Assembly (NCBI RefSeq): GCF_025152525.1
Contig: NZ_JALXXL010000003.1
Span: forward strand, 62,001-126,000
Length of the DNA stretch: 64,000 nt
Source of the DNA: Corynebacterium sp. p3-SID1056
GTDB lineage: Bacteria; Actinomycetota; Actinomycetes; Mycobacteriales; Mycobacteriaceae
Direction of reading: 5' to 3'
Part shown: positions 44,069-55,177 of the stretch, one piece after another
How positions within the stretch are numbered: the stretch's first letter is position 1
Layout: each line of letters opens with the position of its first letter
The notes under the pieces: generated by a model
What the model saw: the letters and a program-made list of their open reading frames with translations, nothing else
Told to the model about the DNA's origin: nothing
The model's database searches: none
Translations under genes and position numbers: made by a program

Positions 44069-45055
44069 ATGACTACCGCTTCCCCCACCCGAGCGCGAAA
44101 GCCCCGCGGCGACGCGGGCAAAGCCGCCGCGCTCGTCGCACCCGCGCTGGTCGTGCTGGCCATCGTCATCGGCTACCCGATCCTGCGCGCCATCTGGCTC
44201 TCCTTCCAAGCCGACAAGACACTCGACCCCGCAACCGGCCTGTTCACCGAAGGCGGCTTCGCCGGCACCGAGCACTACCTGTACTGGCTGACCAACCGCT
44301 GCATGACCGCCTCCGGCGAGGTCGGCTCCTGCCCGCCCGGCGTGCTCGCCACCGACTTCTGGCCCGCCGTGCGCATCACGCTGTTCTTCACCGTCGTCAC
44401 CGTCGTGCTCGAAACGGTGCTCGGCATGGCGATGGCGCTGGTCATGAACCACCCGTCGAAAATCCGCGCGCTTATCCGCGCCGCCGTGCTCATCCCGTGG
44501 GCCATCCCCACCGCCGTGACGGCAAAGCTGTGGCAGTTCATGTTCGCGCCCGCAGGCATCGTCAACTCGCTGCTCGGCGCCAACATCGCGTGGACCACCG
44601 ACCCCACCGCCGCCCGCCTGGCGGTCATCGTCGCCGACGTGTGGAAGACCACCCCATTCATGGCGCTGCTCATCCTCGCCGGCCTGCAGATGATCCCCAA
44701 GGACGTCTACGAGGCCGCGCGCGTCGACGGCGCCTCCACCATCCAGTCGTTTACCCGCATCACGCTGCCGCTAGTGCGCCCGGCGCTCATGGTGGCCGTG
44801 CTCTTCCGCACCCTCGACGCGCTGCGGATGTACGACCTGCCCGTCATCATGATCTCCGGGTCCTCCAACTCGCCCACCGCCACGATCTCCCAGCTCGTCG
44901 TCGAGGACATGCGCCAAGGCAACTTCAACAGTGCCTCCGCCCTGTCCACGCTCATCTTCCTGCTCATCTTCACTGTCGCCTTCGTCATGATTCGCTTCCT
45001 GGGCGCTGATGTGGGAGGCAGGCAGGCGTCGAAAAGCAAGAAAGGCTCGCGATGA
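44069..45055 (+). CDS. ABC sugar transporter permease 1 (MalF/TusF type)
   Basis: This 328-residue permease has six or more membrane helices and the ATPase-coupling EAA loop (VYEAARVDGASTIQSFTRITL). It is a MalF-like subunit of a CUT1 importer. The ATG at 44069 has GGAG 8 nt upstream; the frame's earlier ATG at 44039 lies in the hairpin tail without a good site. It overlaps the next gene by 4 bp (ATGA). Confidence 0.88.
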   Translation: MTTASPTRARKPRGDAGKAAALVAPALVVLAIVIGYPILRAIWLSFQADKTLDPATGLFTEGGFAGTEHYLYWLTNRCMTASGEVGSCPPGVLATDFWPAVRITLFFTVVTVVLETVLGMAMALVMNHPSKIRALIRAAVLIPWAIPTAVTAKLWQFMFAPAGIVNSLLGANIAWTTDPTAARLAVIVADVWKTTPFMALLILAGLQMIPKDVYEAARVDGASTIQSFTRITLPLVRPALMVAVLFRTLDALRMYDLPVIMISGSSNSPTATISQLVVEDMRQGNFNSASALSTLIFLLIFTVAFVMIRFLGADVGGRQASKSKKGSR

Positions 45056-45873
45056 AAAAATTCTGGCACTACGCAGGCGTCATCTTCATCATGTTCTGGG
45101 GGCTCGCCCCCTTCTACTGGATGCTGATCACCGCACTGCGCGACAAATCGCACACCTTCGACACCACCCCCTGGCCCACGCACGTCACGCTGGAGAACTT
45201 CCGCGACGCGCTCGCCACGGACAAGGGCAACAACTTCCTCGGGGCGATCGGTAACTCGCTGTTGATCTCGCTGACCACCACGGCGCTCGCCGTGCTCGTC
45301 GGCGTGTTTACCGCGTACGCCTTGGCGCGGCTCGATTTTCCTGGCAAAGGCATTGTCACCGGCATCATCCTGGCAGCCTCCATGTTCCCCGGCATCGCGC
45401 TGGTCACGCCGCTGTTCCAGCTGTTCGGCGACCTCGGATGGATCGGCACCTACCGCGCGATGATCATCCCCAACATCTCGTTCGCGCTGCCGCTGACCGT
45501 CTACACGCTCATCTCCTTCTTCCAGCAGCTACCTTGGGAGCTCGAGGAGGCCGCGCGTGTCGACGGCGCAACCCGCGGCCAGGCATTCCGCCTCGTGCTG
45601 CTGCCGCTGGCGGCGCCCGCGATTTTCACCACCGCGATCATCGCGTTCATTACGACGTGGAACGAGTTCATGCTCGCCCGCCAGCTCTCCACCACCGCGA
45701 CCGAGCCGGTGACCGTCGCGATCGCGCGCTTTTCGGGACCGAGCGCGTTCGAGTACCCCTACGCGGCGATCATGGCGGCCGGCTCGCTGGTGACGGTGCC
45801 GCTGATCATCATGGTGCTGGTGTTCCAGCGCCGCATCGTCGCAGGCCTGACCGCCGGCGGCGTCAAGGGCTAG
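45052..45873 (+). CDS. ABC sugar transporter permease 2 (MalG/TusG type)
   Basis: This 273-residue permease has six predicted helices and an EAA loop (ELEEAARVDGATRGQAFRLV). It pairs with the preceding subunit to form the channel. The start overlaps the preceding stop. No ABC ATPase gene follows, so an ATPase must come from elsewhere. Confidence 0.9.
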   Translation: MKKFWHYAGVIFIMFWGLAPFYWMLITALRDKSHTFDTTPWPTHVTLENFRDALATDKGNNFLGAIGNSLLISLTTTALAVLVGVFTAYALARLDFPGKGIVTGIILAASMFPGIALVTPLFQLFGDLGWIGTYRAMIIPNISFALPLTVYTLISFFQQLPWELEEAARVDGATRGQAFRLVLLPLAAPAIFTTAIIAFITTWNEFMLARQLSTTATEPVTVAIARFSGPSAFEYPYAAIMAAGSLVTVPLIIMVLVFQRRIVAGLTAGGVKG

Positions 45874-45874
45874 C

Positions 45875-46078
45875 ATGGACCAGCGCAAGGACCTGATGTG
45901 GCAGGCGATCATCGGTTTCGTCGGCTTCTTCGCGCTCGTGGCGCTGGTGCAGGGCCTGGTCAACCTCTTTCGCGCCGAGCCAGCGATCTGGCCGGGCCTG
46001 CTCGCTGGGGCTTTCGCCCTGGCCGAGTGGTGGCTCGTTCGCCGTTGGCTTGCGTGGCGCGACAGTGAAGCGTTGTGA
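45875..46078 (+). CDS. Small membrane protein of the sugar transport operon
   Basis: This 67-residue protein has two hydrophobic segments (about residues 8-30 and 37-55) and a basic end (RRWLAWRDSEAL). It starts one base after the permease stop. A small membrane protein is also found in the C. glutamicum tus cluster. Role is unknown; it may assist the transporter. Confidence 0.7.
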   Translation: MDQRKDLMWQAIIGFVGFFALVALVQGLVNLFRAEPAIWPGLLAGAFALAEWWLVRRWLAWRDSEAL

Positions 46079-46081
46079 GTC

Positions 46082-47152
46082 TTACCCCGGTGGTCCTGTT
46101 GCTGGGGTGTGTGCAAGCCGGGCGTGTCGGCGTGTGGGGTCGGTGTGGCGTGTGCCTCTGGGTGAGAGGTAGCCTTTGGGGCTTTGCCACATGATCTGCC
46201 CGCCGACGCGCTGCATCCGCCCGCGTTTCGGCCGCCCGTTTTGCCGATTGTGATAGGTGCACAACCAGCACATATTCCCAATCTCGGTCGCCCCGCCTTT
46301 CGCCCACTCCTTGATGTGGTGCGCCTCCGAGAAGTCCGCCGGCTGGTTGCACCCCGGCCACGCACACGTGGTGCCATCCGCGCTCATCAACGCGCGCAAC
46401 TTACCGCTTGCGTGGCGCTCAAGGCGCACCGGGTAGAGGTTGACCGGCCCATCCGTGGCGGAGATCAGAGCGATATAGCCTGAGGCGTGCAGCTTCCGGT
46501 TGACCAACTGCGCACCAGTAAGCCACTCACCATTGGTCAGCTGGACTTCGATCTCTCCGTCGCCGTCTTCGCGCATGCGCCACTGGGCGAAGTCGCCGAT
46601 GTCCATGTTCAGCACCGTGGTCAACGACGCGTCGCCGGCGCTGCGGGTGTCGTTGAGCCAGGCTTGCGGGTCGTTGTTGGCAGCCCGGTAGACCGGCAGC
46701 ACATCCGTGGTGCGCCCGGTGATGTGCACCGTCGACCACCCTTGGTCGTGGAAGGTCACCGAGGCCTTCGGTACGCGCGGGGCGGGCGGTTTCAGTTGCT
46801 TTTTCAGCGCTTTCGCCCGGTTGATCACGCGGCGCATGTCGCCTTGGGTTTCGCATAAGGTTTGGCGGTAGTGCCACCGGTCTGTGTCGGTATCCAGCGA
46901 CCGCGATGAGCGTGCGATATAGGCCAGGGTGTCGAGGCGGTGCTCGTTGTCACGTGCTGCGGCCACACACGCCGCCTGCGCCGCCTTGTTGCGCACCGGG
47001 CCGAAGAAGACTTCAGCGGCACCACAAAGTTGTTCGGCGCGGTCTGGGTCCATGCCACGGGCAACGAGCTCGTCGACGCTTGCCGAGGCCGCGTCGGCAA
47101 CGATGGCGATGCCGGCGCGGTCCTGTGCGATCAATGCGTCTACGAGTGTCAT
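46082..47152 (-). CDS. DUF222/HNH endonuclease-signature protein (REP13E12-like)
   Basis: This 356-residue protein has an N-terminal helical DUF222 region and a C-terminal HNH nuclease signature (CAWPGCNQPADFSEAHHI with WLCTYHN), including paired Cys for zinc. Such genes are multicopy in actinobacteria and are linked to the mycobacterial 13E12 repeat family; their function is not settled. The ATG at 47152 is preferred because TATCGT lies 7 nt upstream. It is convergent with the transporter operon. Confidence 0.88.
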   Translation of the reverse strand: MTLVDALIAQDRAGIAIVADAASASVDELVARGMDPDRAEQLCGAAEVFFGPVRNKAAQAACVAAARDNEHRLDTLAYIARSSRSLDTDTDRWHYRQTLCETQGDMRRVINRAKALKKQLKPPAPRVPKASVTFHDQGWSTVHITGRTTDVLPVYRAANNDPQAWLNDTRSAGDASLTTVLNMDIGDFAQWRMREDGDGEIEVQLTNGEWLTGAQLVNRKLHASGYIALISATDGPVNLYPVRLERHASGKLRALMSADGTTCAWPGCNQPADFSEAHHIKEWAKGGATEIGNMCWLCTYHNRQNGRPKRGRMQRVGGQIMWQSPKGYLSPRGTRHTDPTRRHARLAHTPATGPPG

Positions 47153-47159
47153 GGCACCC

Positions 47160-47165
47160 ACGATA
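47160..47165 (-). promoter_or_regulatory. -10 box for the HNH gene
   Basis: TATCGT on the minus strand ends 7 nt before the ATG at 47152. Confidence 0.4.
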
Positions 47166-47292
47166 ACCACCCGTGAGCTGCGCAAACAAGCGTGTGTGAG
47201 AAGTATTGCACTTTCAGCCCAAAACGGAACCGAAGCGACACCACACGCGTCTAATAGGGATATGGTTTTTCGCCGGTGCTAGAAGTAGAAGT

Positions 47293-47607
47293 ATGCAAAA
47301 GACTACGAAAACGTTCGCCGCCGCCGCGACCGCAGCGGCCATGCTCGCCACCGCGCAGCCCGCGGTCGCCGAGACCACCGCAACCGCCGAGACCAACGAC
47401 ACGAACACCGTGATCAACGTCCAGGTTTCTACCGACAGCGACAACACGCCGGCCCGCGCCAAGGCGGCCACTGAAACCACGCAGGTCAACGTCGGTACAG
47501 GCCTCGACGTGCTCGCCACGGTGCTGGGTCTCATCGCCATTGTCGGCGCGCTGCTTGCTGGCTGGTTCTACGCCGCCCAGCCCCTCGGGCTCGCGCTGCC
47601 CTTCTAA
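47293..47607 (+). CDS. Small exported protein with C-terminal membrane helix
   Basis: This 104-residue protein has a signal peptide (cleavage after QPAVA, near residue 26), a Thr/Ala/Asn-rich middle (TATAETNDTNTVINVQVST), and a hydrophobic segment near residues 73-93. I do not recognise a family. The ATG at 47293 gives a good signal peptide; the ribosome binding site is weak (GAAGTAGAAG). Confidence 0.65.
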   Translation: MQKTTKTFAAAATAAAMLATAQPAVAETTATAETNDTNTVINVQVSTDSDNTPARAKAATETTQVNVGTGLDVLATVLGLIAIVGALLAGWFYAAQPLGLALPF

Positions 47608-47627
47608 GCCCACCAGAGGCGCTGTGC

Positions 47628-47633
47628 TAGCGT
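47628..47633 (+). promoter_or_regulatory. -10 box of the thiamine operon
   Basis: TAGCGT lies about 10 bp before the TPP aptamer, so transcription would start at its 5' edge. Confidence 0.45.
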
Positions 47634-47642
47634 CACGATTGT

Positions 47643-47719
47643 GACACGGGGTGCACCCACCGAGGTGCTGAGATGAGACCCGTCGAACCTGCTCTAGCTC
47701 GAACTAGCGAAGGGATGTC
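47643..47719 (+). ncRNA. TPP riboswitch (THI element)
   Basis: The conserved THI-box parts occur in order: ACGGGGTGC, GGTGCTGAGATGAGACCC, CCCGTCGAACCTG, and the 3' part ACTAGCGAAGGGA. The P1 stem is GACA with TGTC. It binds thiamine pyrophosphate and represses the thi operon. The aptamer's 3' strand contains the thiD ribosome binding site (AAGGGA), and the thiD ATG lies 3 nt after P1, so control is probably at translation initiation. Confidence 0.95.
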
Positions 47720-47722
47720 CCA

Positions 47723-49234
47723 ATGCATACTGCTCCTGCCCTGCCACGCGTACTCACCATCGCCGGCACCGATCCGACGGGTGGCGCGGGCGTGCAGGCC
47801 GATATCAAATCTATTCAGGCCGCCGGCGGCTATTCCTACAGCGTGGTGACCTCGCTTGTCGCCCAGAATACGAACGGCGTGCAGGAGATCTTCACCCCGC
47901 CGACCGAGTTTCTGCGCACGCAGCTGCGCTCGGTCACCGACGACGTGGCCATCGACGCCATCAAGATAGGCATGCTCGGCACCACCGAAATCATCGAGGT
48001 GGTGCGCGACTTCCTCACCGCACACGCGCGCGACTGCGCGGTGGTGCTGGATCCGGTGATGGTGGCGTCGTCAAGCGATAGGCTCCTGACGCCGGAGGCG
48101 GAAGGGGCGCTGCGCGAGCTCGCCTCGCTTGCCGACGTCATTACCCCCAACCTCCCTGAACTCGCAGTGCTTGCCGACGAAGACCCGGCCGAGAACTGGG
48201 ACACCGCCATCGCGCAGGCGCAACGGCTGGTGCGCGAGCTGGGCACCGCCATCATTGTCAAAGGCGGGCACCTGTCCGGCCCCCGCGCAGACAACGCCGT
48301 GGTCACGGCCGCAAGCGTGCACCGCGTGCCGGTGACTCGCGTGGACACGAAGAACACGCACGGCACCGGTTGCTCGTTCTCCTCGGCGCTGGCCACGCGC
48401 CTGGGCGCCGGCTTCGACACGCCCGCGGCGACCGAGTGGGCGTCGCGCTGGCTGCACGAGGCGATCGCGCACGCCGATGCGCTCGGCGTCGGGCACGGGC
48501 ACGGCCCCGTCGACCACGGCCATGTGGGCCGCCGCATGCAGCGCGCCGCCGATACTCGCCCGGAGCACTTCCTGCTTCTCGACGCCCCACCCACCCCACC
48601 GCTGGCCCAACCGGCCGGCCCGCACACCCAGGCGCTGTGGGACGCCTCGGCACCGTACCTCACCGCGATTATGCAGCTGCCGTTTATCCGCGCGCTCGGC
48701 GACGGCACGCTCGACCGCGCTGACTTCATGTTTTACCTCGAGCAGGATGCGTACTACCTGACCAAGTACGCGCGCTCGCTGCACGCGCTCGGCGGCGCGT
48801 GGGCAACGGATGCGGACGCCGCGATCGCCGACGAGCAGGAGATGCAGCGCACCTGGCTGGCTGAGCTGGACCGCGAGACGCTACCCTCGCCGGTCACGCG
48901 CGCCTACACCGACTTCCTGCTGGCCTCCACGCTGGGCGAGCCGGCCGCGATCGGGCAGGCGGCGGTGCTGCCCTGCTACTGGCTCTACTACGAGGTCGGC
49001 GCGCGGCTGGCGGAGCGCAACCACGAGGCGCACCCCTACCGCGATTGGCTGGCCACCTACGCCGGCGACGGCTTCTACGAGGCGGTGCGCGGCGCGATCG
49101 AGCGCTGCGAGGCCACGCTCGCGGCCAATCCTGACTCGCTGGATGCGGCGGTGCGCGCGTGCGCGGTCGCCTCGCGCTACGAGCTCGACTTCTTCGACCA
49201 GGCCGACCGCGCGTGGGTGGTGCGCGATGTCTAA
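47723..49234 (+). CDS. thiD: Fused HMP-phosphate kinase and thiaminase II/TenA
   Basis: This 503-residue fusion has a ThiD kinase domain (residues about 6-265; IAGTDPTGGAGVQADIK, DPVMVASSSDRLL, KNTHGTGCSFSSAL) that phosphorylates hydroxymethylpyrimidine phosphate, and a TenA domain (about 295-500; FYLEQDAYYL, the catalytic Cys in LPCYWLYYEVG) that salvages aminopyrimidine. It is the first gene of the operon under the TPP riboswitch. It overlaps thiE by 8 bp. Confidence 0.94.
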   Translation: MHTAPALPRVLTIAGTDPTGGAGVQADIKSIQAAGGYSYSVVTSLVAQNTNGVQEIFTPPTEFLRTQLRSVTDDVAIDAIKIGMLGTTEIIEVVRDFLTAHARDCAVVLDPVMVASSSDRLLTPEAEGALRELASLADVITPNLPELAVLADEDPAENWDTAIAQAQRLVRELGTAIIVKGGHLSGPRADNAVVTAASVHRVPVTRVDTKNTHGTGCSFSSALATRLGAGFDTPAATEWASRWLHEAIAHADALGVGHGHGPVDHGHVGRRMQRAADTRPEHFLLLDAPPTPPLAQPAGPHTQALWDASAPYLTAIMQLPFIRALGDGTLDRADFMFYLEQDAYYLTKYARSLHALGGAWATDADAAIADEQEMQRTWLAELDRETLPSPVTRAYTDFLLASTLGEPAAIGQAAVLPCYWLYYEVGARLAERNHEAHPYRDWLATYAGDGFYEAVRGAIERCEATLAANPDSLDAAVRACAVASRYELDFFDQADRAWVVRDV

Positions 49235-49877
49235 GGAGCTCGACCTGCGCTGCTACTTCGTCACCGGCCAGCCTGCCGCGGATGTCGCGCGCGTCGCTGC
49301 TCGCGCCGCCGCCGGCGGGGCTGGCGTGGTGCAGGTGCGCAGCAAGCCGATCGCAGATGACGCGCTCGAGGCGCTTGCCTGCGAGGTCGCCGACGCCGTC
49401 GCCTGCGCGAACCCGCGCACGCGCGTGCTCATCGACGACAACGTCCCCCTCGCCGCCCGCCTCATGCAAACCCACCACGTCCACGGCGCGCACATCGGCC
49501 AGGACGACATGGACCCGCGCGCCGCCCGCGAGCTGCTTGGGCCCAACGCGATCCTCGGGCTGACCACCGGCACGCTTGCCCTCGTCGAGGCGGCGAACGC
49601 GTACGCCGACGTGATTGACTACGTCGGCGCCGGCCCCTTCCGCCCCACCCCGACGAAAGATTCGGGCCGCGCGCCGCTCGGCGTGGACGGCTACCCGCCG
49701 CTCGTGGCTGCTTCAAAGGTACCGGTCGTGGCGATCGGCGACGTGCACGCCTCGGATGCCGCCGCGCTCGCCGCCACGGGCGTGGCCGGTGTGGCGATTG
49801 TGCGCGGGTTCATGCGCGCCGAGGACCCGCGCGCGATGGCGGCGGGCATCGTCGAGGATTTCGAGAACGCGCGATGA
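49227..49877 (+). CDS. thiE: Thiamine-phosphate synthase
   Basis: This 216-residue TIM-barrel enzyme joins HMP-PP and thiazole phosphate to thiamine phosphate. Motifs are VQVRSK, LIDDNVPLA, HIGQDDMD, GPFRPTPTK and AIGDVHASD. The ATG at 49227 lies inside the end of thiD, and the longer frame is a thiD shadow. Confidence 0.94.
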   Translation: MSKELDLRCYFVTGQPAADVARVAARAAAGGAGVVQVRSKPIADDALEALACEVADAVACANPRTRVLIDDNVPLAARLMQTHHVHGAHIGQDDMDPRAARELLGPNAILGLTTGTLALVEAANAYADVIDYVGAGPFRPTPTKDSGRAPLGVDGYPPLVAASKVPVVAIGDVHASDAAALAATGVAGVAIVRGFMRAEDPRAMAAGIVEDFENAR

Positions 49878-50971
49878 ACACCTACCAGCACGTCATCGTC
49901 GGCGCCGGCATCATCGGGCTTTCCACCGCCTTCGAGCTCACGCGCCGCGGGGTCGACCCGCGCCAGATCGCGCTGGTCGACCCGGCCCCGGCAAGCGGCG
50001 CAACACACGTGGCCGGTGGCATGCTCGCCCCGGCCGCGGAGGTGCAGTACCGCCAGGAGCCGCTCTACCCGCTCATGTTGGAGTCGGCGGCGCTGTACCC
50101 GTCGCTGATCGCGGACCTGCCCGGTTCGGACGTCGGGTACCGCACCGAATCGACCTTCGTCGTGGCCGCCGACCGCGCCGACGCCACCCACCTGCGCGAG
50201 CTGACCGAGCACCAACACGCCCACGGCATGGACGTCCACCGCCTCACGCTGCGCCAGGCGCGTGCGCAGGAGCCGGGTTTAAGCCCGCAGCTGGCCGGCG
50301 TGGTGGAGATCCCGGGCGACCACCAGGTCAACCCGCGGATGTTCGCCGCCGCCCTGCTGCGCAACCTGCAATCGCGCGGCGCAACGCTCGTGCGCGAGCA
50401 GGCCACAGCATTGCGCTGGGAGGGCGACACCTGCGTCGGCGTCGACACCGACACCCGCAGCCTGAGCGGCGACACCGTCTACGTCTGCAACGGCCTGGGC
50501 GCCAGCGCGCTCGACTTGCCGCTGAACCTGCGCCCGGTGCGCGGCGACATGCTGCGTCTCGCCGGCCGCGCGCCGGTCGGCCGGGTGGTGCGCGCCTTCG
50601 TCGAGGATCGCCCCGTCTACATCATTCCTCGCACCGACGGCACCATCGCCGTGGGCGCGACCAGCCGCGAGGACGCGCGCGAGCGCCCCGCGGTCGATGG
50701 CGTGTACACGCTGCTTCGCGACGCCATCCGCGTCGTCCCCTCACTCGAGGACTGCGAGCTTGTGGACGCGCTCGTCGGTAATCGCCCCGGCACCCCCGAC
50801 GACCTGCCCTACCTGGGCCTGCGCGGCGAGAACCTGGTGGTCTCGACCGGCTATTTCCGCCACGGGATCCTGTTGGCGGCGCTCGGCGCGCGTGTCGGCG
50901 CTGACCTCGGGCTCGAGCGAAAAACCGCCGTCGACATCGCCGCCTGCGACCCCGCCCGCCACGAACTCTAA
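49874..50971 (+). CDS. thiO: Glycine oxidase ThiO
   Basis: This 365-residue FAD-dependent oxidase makes iminoglycine for the thiazole ring. It has an N-terminal Rossmann motif VGAGIIGLSTAFEL, a DAO fold with LRPVRGDMLRL, and the C-terminal FAD contact STGYFRHGILLAALG. Its ATG overlaps the thiE stop (ATGA). Confidence 0.93.
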   Translation: MNTYQHVIVGAGIIGLSTAFELTRRGVDPRQIALVDPAPASGATHVAGGMLAPAAEVQYRQEPLYPLMLESAALYPSLIADLPGSDVGYRTESTFVVAADRADATHLRELTEHQHAHGMDVHRLTLRQARAQEPGLSPQLAGVVEIPGDHQVNPRMFAAALLRNLQSRGATLVREQATALRWEGDTCVGVDTDTRSLSGDTVYVCNGLGASALDLPLNLRPVRGDMLRLAGRAPVGRVVRAFVEDRPVYIIPRTDGTIAVGATSREDARERPAVDGVYTLLRDAIRVVPSLEDCELVDALVGNRPGTPDDLPYLGLRGENLVVSTGYFRHGILLAALGARVGADLGLERKTAVDIAACDPARHEL

Positions 50972-50980
50972 AGGAGCATC

Positions 50981-53057
<2,077 letters not shown>

Positions 53058-53063
53058 CGGCTG

Positions 53064-53414
53064 CTATCGGCGCTGCGCGGCCGCCATCTCGGACGTGTTC
53101 TGCGCCGTCTTGATCGCTGAGACCATGAACTCGAGGGTCACGCGCGCGCTGATCAGCGAGAACAGCGCCGCCACTGTCCCGACGATGAGGAAGCCGAGCA
53201 GTGCGAACAGGCCGGTGCCGAAGCCGTCGCTAAACGCGGCGAGCGACGCGAGCAGACCAAAGACCCAGCACAGACCGATGAGCACGGCGGAGATCAGGTA
53301 GATCACGCGGGCGAACTTCAGGGTGATGTACTGGGAAAAGGAGAAGTCGAAGAGTGCGGAGAAGAAGCCGTCGGCGGTTTGCTTGCTTTGCGCGGCGTTG
53401 AAGTTGGAAGTCAT
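53064..53414 (-). CDS. DUF4282 membrane protein
   Basis: This 116-residue protein has two long hydrophobic segments (about residues 35-60 and 66-92), preceded by FFSALFDFSFSQYITLKFARVIY split across the DUF4282 signature. Function is unknown. AAAGGAA lies upstream of the ATG. Confidence 0.8.
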   Translation of the reverse strand: MTSNFNAAQSKQTADGFFSALFDFSFSQYITLKFARVIYLISAVLIGLCWVFGLLASLAAFSDGFGTGLFALLGFLIVGTVAALFSLISARVTLEFMVSAIKTAQNTSEMAAAQRR

Positions 53415-53489
53415 GGGTATTCCTTTACAGTCGTACTACAGGTGCACTACGAACTTATACCCGGTTTTGCGCTCCCCCGCGCCTTTTCA

Positions 53490-54125
53490 TTACTCAGTCA
53501 GCACGCTTTCGCCTTTGGCTTCGAGGCGTTGTTCCATCTCGTGCATCTCAGCGGTTTGGATGTCGACCATTTGCTGGGCGAGGTCCACAAGCGGCTGATA
53601 GCCTCCGTTGTCGATTTGGTCTTGGGTCATGGCAACGGCACCTGCGTGATGGAAATGCATCAGCTGGAGGAACCGGGTGTCTGCGTCCTCGCCCGAAAGC
53701 GTTTCCAGCTGGTCCATCTGTTCTGGAGTAATCATGCCATTGGCAATGTGCGGGGCGTGATGTGCCATCAAGTCACCCTGGTTCCATTGCTCAGCCCAGT
53801 CGACCATGGTGTCGATTTCTTCTTGTTGCCCGGTTTTAATCCGTTCGGCCAAGTCCGCGGTGGCTTCGCTGATGCCATCGGCGGCCAGGATGATCTCGCT
53901 CATGTCCACGGCTTGTTGGTGATGTGGTGTCATCATCGCGAGAAAATGCAAATCGACCCCATTGACTTCTGCGGGTTGGTTGGCCCCGGCAGTCACCGCG
54001 GTACCGTCCTTGTCGGTCTGCGGCGCGTTTGTGGCGTCTTGGCCATCTCCGGCGCATGAGGCCACGCTGGCCCCCAGTACTGCAACGGTGATCAAGCCGG
54101 TGATGCGGCGCTGTAAGTGTGTCAT
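53490..54125 (-). CDS. DUF305 lipoprotein
   Basis: This 211-residue lipoprotein has a signal peptide and lipobox (SVASC). Two four-helix DUF305 halves contain the paired motif FLAMMTPHHQQAVDM and LMHFHHAGAVAM. Met and His pairs suggest metal, possibly copper, binding outside the membrane. The ATG at 54125 is chosen because AGGAGGG precedes it and it gives a good signal peptide. Confidence 0.85.
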   Translation of the reverse strand: MTHLQRRITGLITVAVLGASVASCAGDGQDATNAPQTDKDGTAVTAGANQPAEVNGVDLHFLAMMTPHHQQAVDMSEIILAADGISEATADLAERIKTGQQEEIDTMVDWAEQWNQGDLMAHHAPHIANGMITPEQMDQLETLSGEDADTRFLQLMHFHHAGAVAMTQDQIDNGGYQPLVDLAQQMVDIQTAEMHEMEQRLEAKGESVLTE

Positions 54126-54148
54126 GAATGGAGCCCTCCTAGGCCTGA

Positions 54149-54185
54149 AGTACATAGCTCCAAAAGTAGCACCATCGGATGTACT
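54149..54185. repeat. 7-bp inverted repeat around the DUF305 promoter
   Basis: AGTACAT (54149-54155) and ATGTACT (54179-54185) flank a likely minus-strand -10 box (TACTTT, 54168-54163). It may be a regulator site. Confidence 0.4.
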
Positions 54186-54665
54186 CTAGCGCATTTTGTG
54201 CCTAAGACGTCGCCACACAACCCGCGCTGCGGAGTGCGGCAGCGCAACGAGCTCGCGCGCGTAGTTCTTCGGCCGGGAGCGGCGCGGAGTGCGCGCGGGC
54301 ACCATCTCCACCGGAATGCCTAAGTGCCAGGCCCACACGCGCGTGCGGCGCACGTGGAAGTTACTCGTCACCACGATCAGCCGCGGCGCGTGCGGGAACA
54401 GCGCGCGGGTGCGCTCGAGGTTTTCGTTCGTCGACGAAGCGTGCGGCTCCTCCACGATCAGTTCGCGGGGCACGCCGCGCTCGGCAAGCCAGCGGGCCAT
54501 CACGGCCGCTTCCCCACGGCCGGTGACCACGATGGTGCGCCGTACGCCAGCACGCGCGTCGGTGCGCCAGCGGATCAGCGCACTACAGAGCCGGGCGTGC
54601 AGCATGCGCGACGGGTGGCCGTCGACAATCCGCGCGCCCAGCACCACGATGGGGCTGCTACTCAC
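54186..54665 (-). CDS. YdcF/DUF218 family protein
   Basis: This 159-residue protein fits the DUF218 fold: PIVVLGARI at the start, [32 protein letters not shown], and [14 protein letters not shown]. coli YdcF binds S-adenosylmethionine; members often act in envelope biology. The GTG at 54665 overlaps the purE end by 8 bp; the frame upstream is a purE shadow. Confidence 0.85.
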   Translation of the reverse strand: MSSSPIVVLGARIVDGHPSRMLHARLCSALIRWRTDARAGVRRTIVVTGRGEAAVMARWLAERGVPRELIVEEPHASSTNENLERTRALFPHAPRLIVVTSNFHVRRTRVWAWHLGIPVEMVPARTPRRSRPKNYARELVALPHSAARVVWRRLRHKMR

Positions 54666-55161
54666 CCAGCAACCTGCTGCGCAGCGCCTCGTCCTTCTTT
54701 TCGACGGCCGCCGCCATGTCCTCCTGGTAGCGCACCATCTTCTCCTGCAGCTGCGCATCCGCCGCGCCCAGGATGCGGGCGGCGAGCAGGCCGGCGTTCT
54801 TCGCACCGCCGATGGACACGGTGGCAACCGGCACGCCGCCGGGCATCTGCACGATGGACAGCAAGGAATCCATGCCGTCGAGCGTGTCGAGCGCGCGCGG
54901 AATACCGATGACCGGCAGCGGGGTCGCCGCCGCCACCATGCCGGGCAGGTGCGCGGCGCCGCCGGCGCACGCGATGATCACGCGCAGACCCCGCTCGTGC
55001 GCCTGCTTGGCGTAGGCGAGCATCTTCTCAGGCGTGCGGTGGGCCGAAACCACGCCGACTTCGAAGGGAATGCCGAACTCGGCGAGTACTTCAGCGGCGG
55101 GTTCGACGGTGTCCCAGTCGGAATCGGAGCCCATAATCAGGCCGACGAGGGGTGCGGGCAT
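54658..55161 (-). CDS. purE: N5-carboxyaminoimidazole ribonucleotide mutase
   Basis: This 167-residue enzyme makes CAIR in purine synthesis. Family signature GSDSDWDT near the start, SAHRTPEKM and [16 protein letters not shown] are seen. It follows purK by 16 bp; the two act in sequence. Confidence 0.96.
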   Translation of the reverse strand: MPAPLVGLIMGSDSDWDTVEPAAEVLAEFGIPFEVGVVSAHRTPEKMLAYAKQAHERGLRVIIACAGGAAHLPGMVAAATPLPVIGIPRALDTLDGMDSLLSIVQMPGGVPVATVSIGGAKNAGLLAARILGAADAQLQEKMVRYQEDMAAAVEKKDEALRSRLLGE

Positions 55162-55177
55162 AGGTGCAAAAGCCTTT

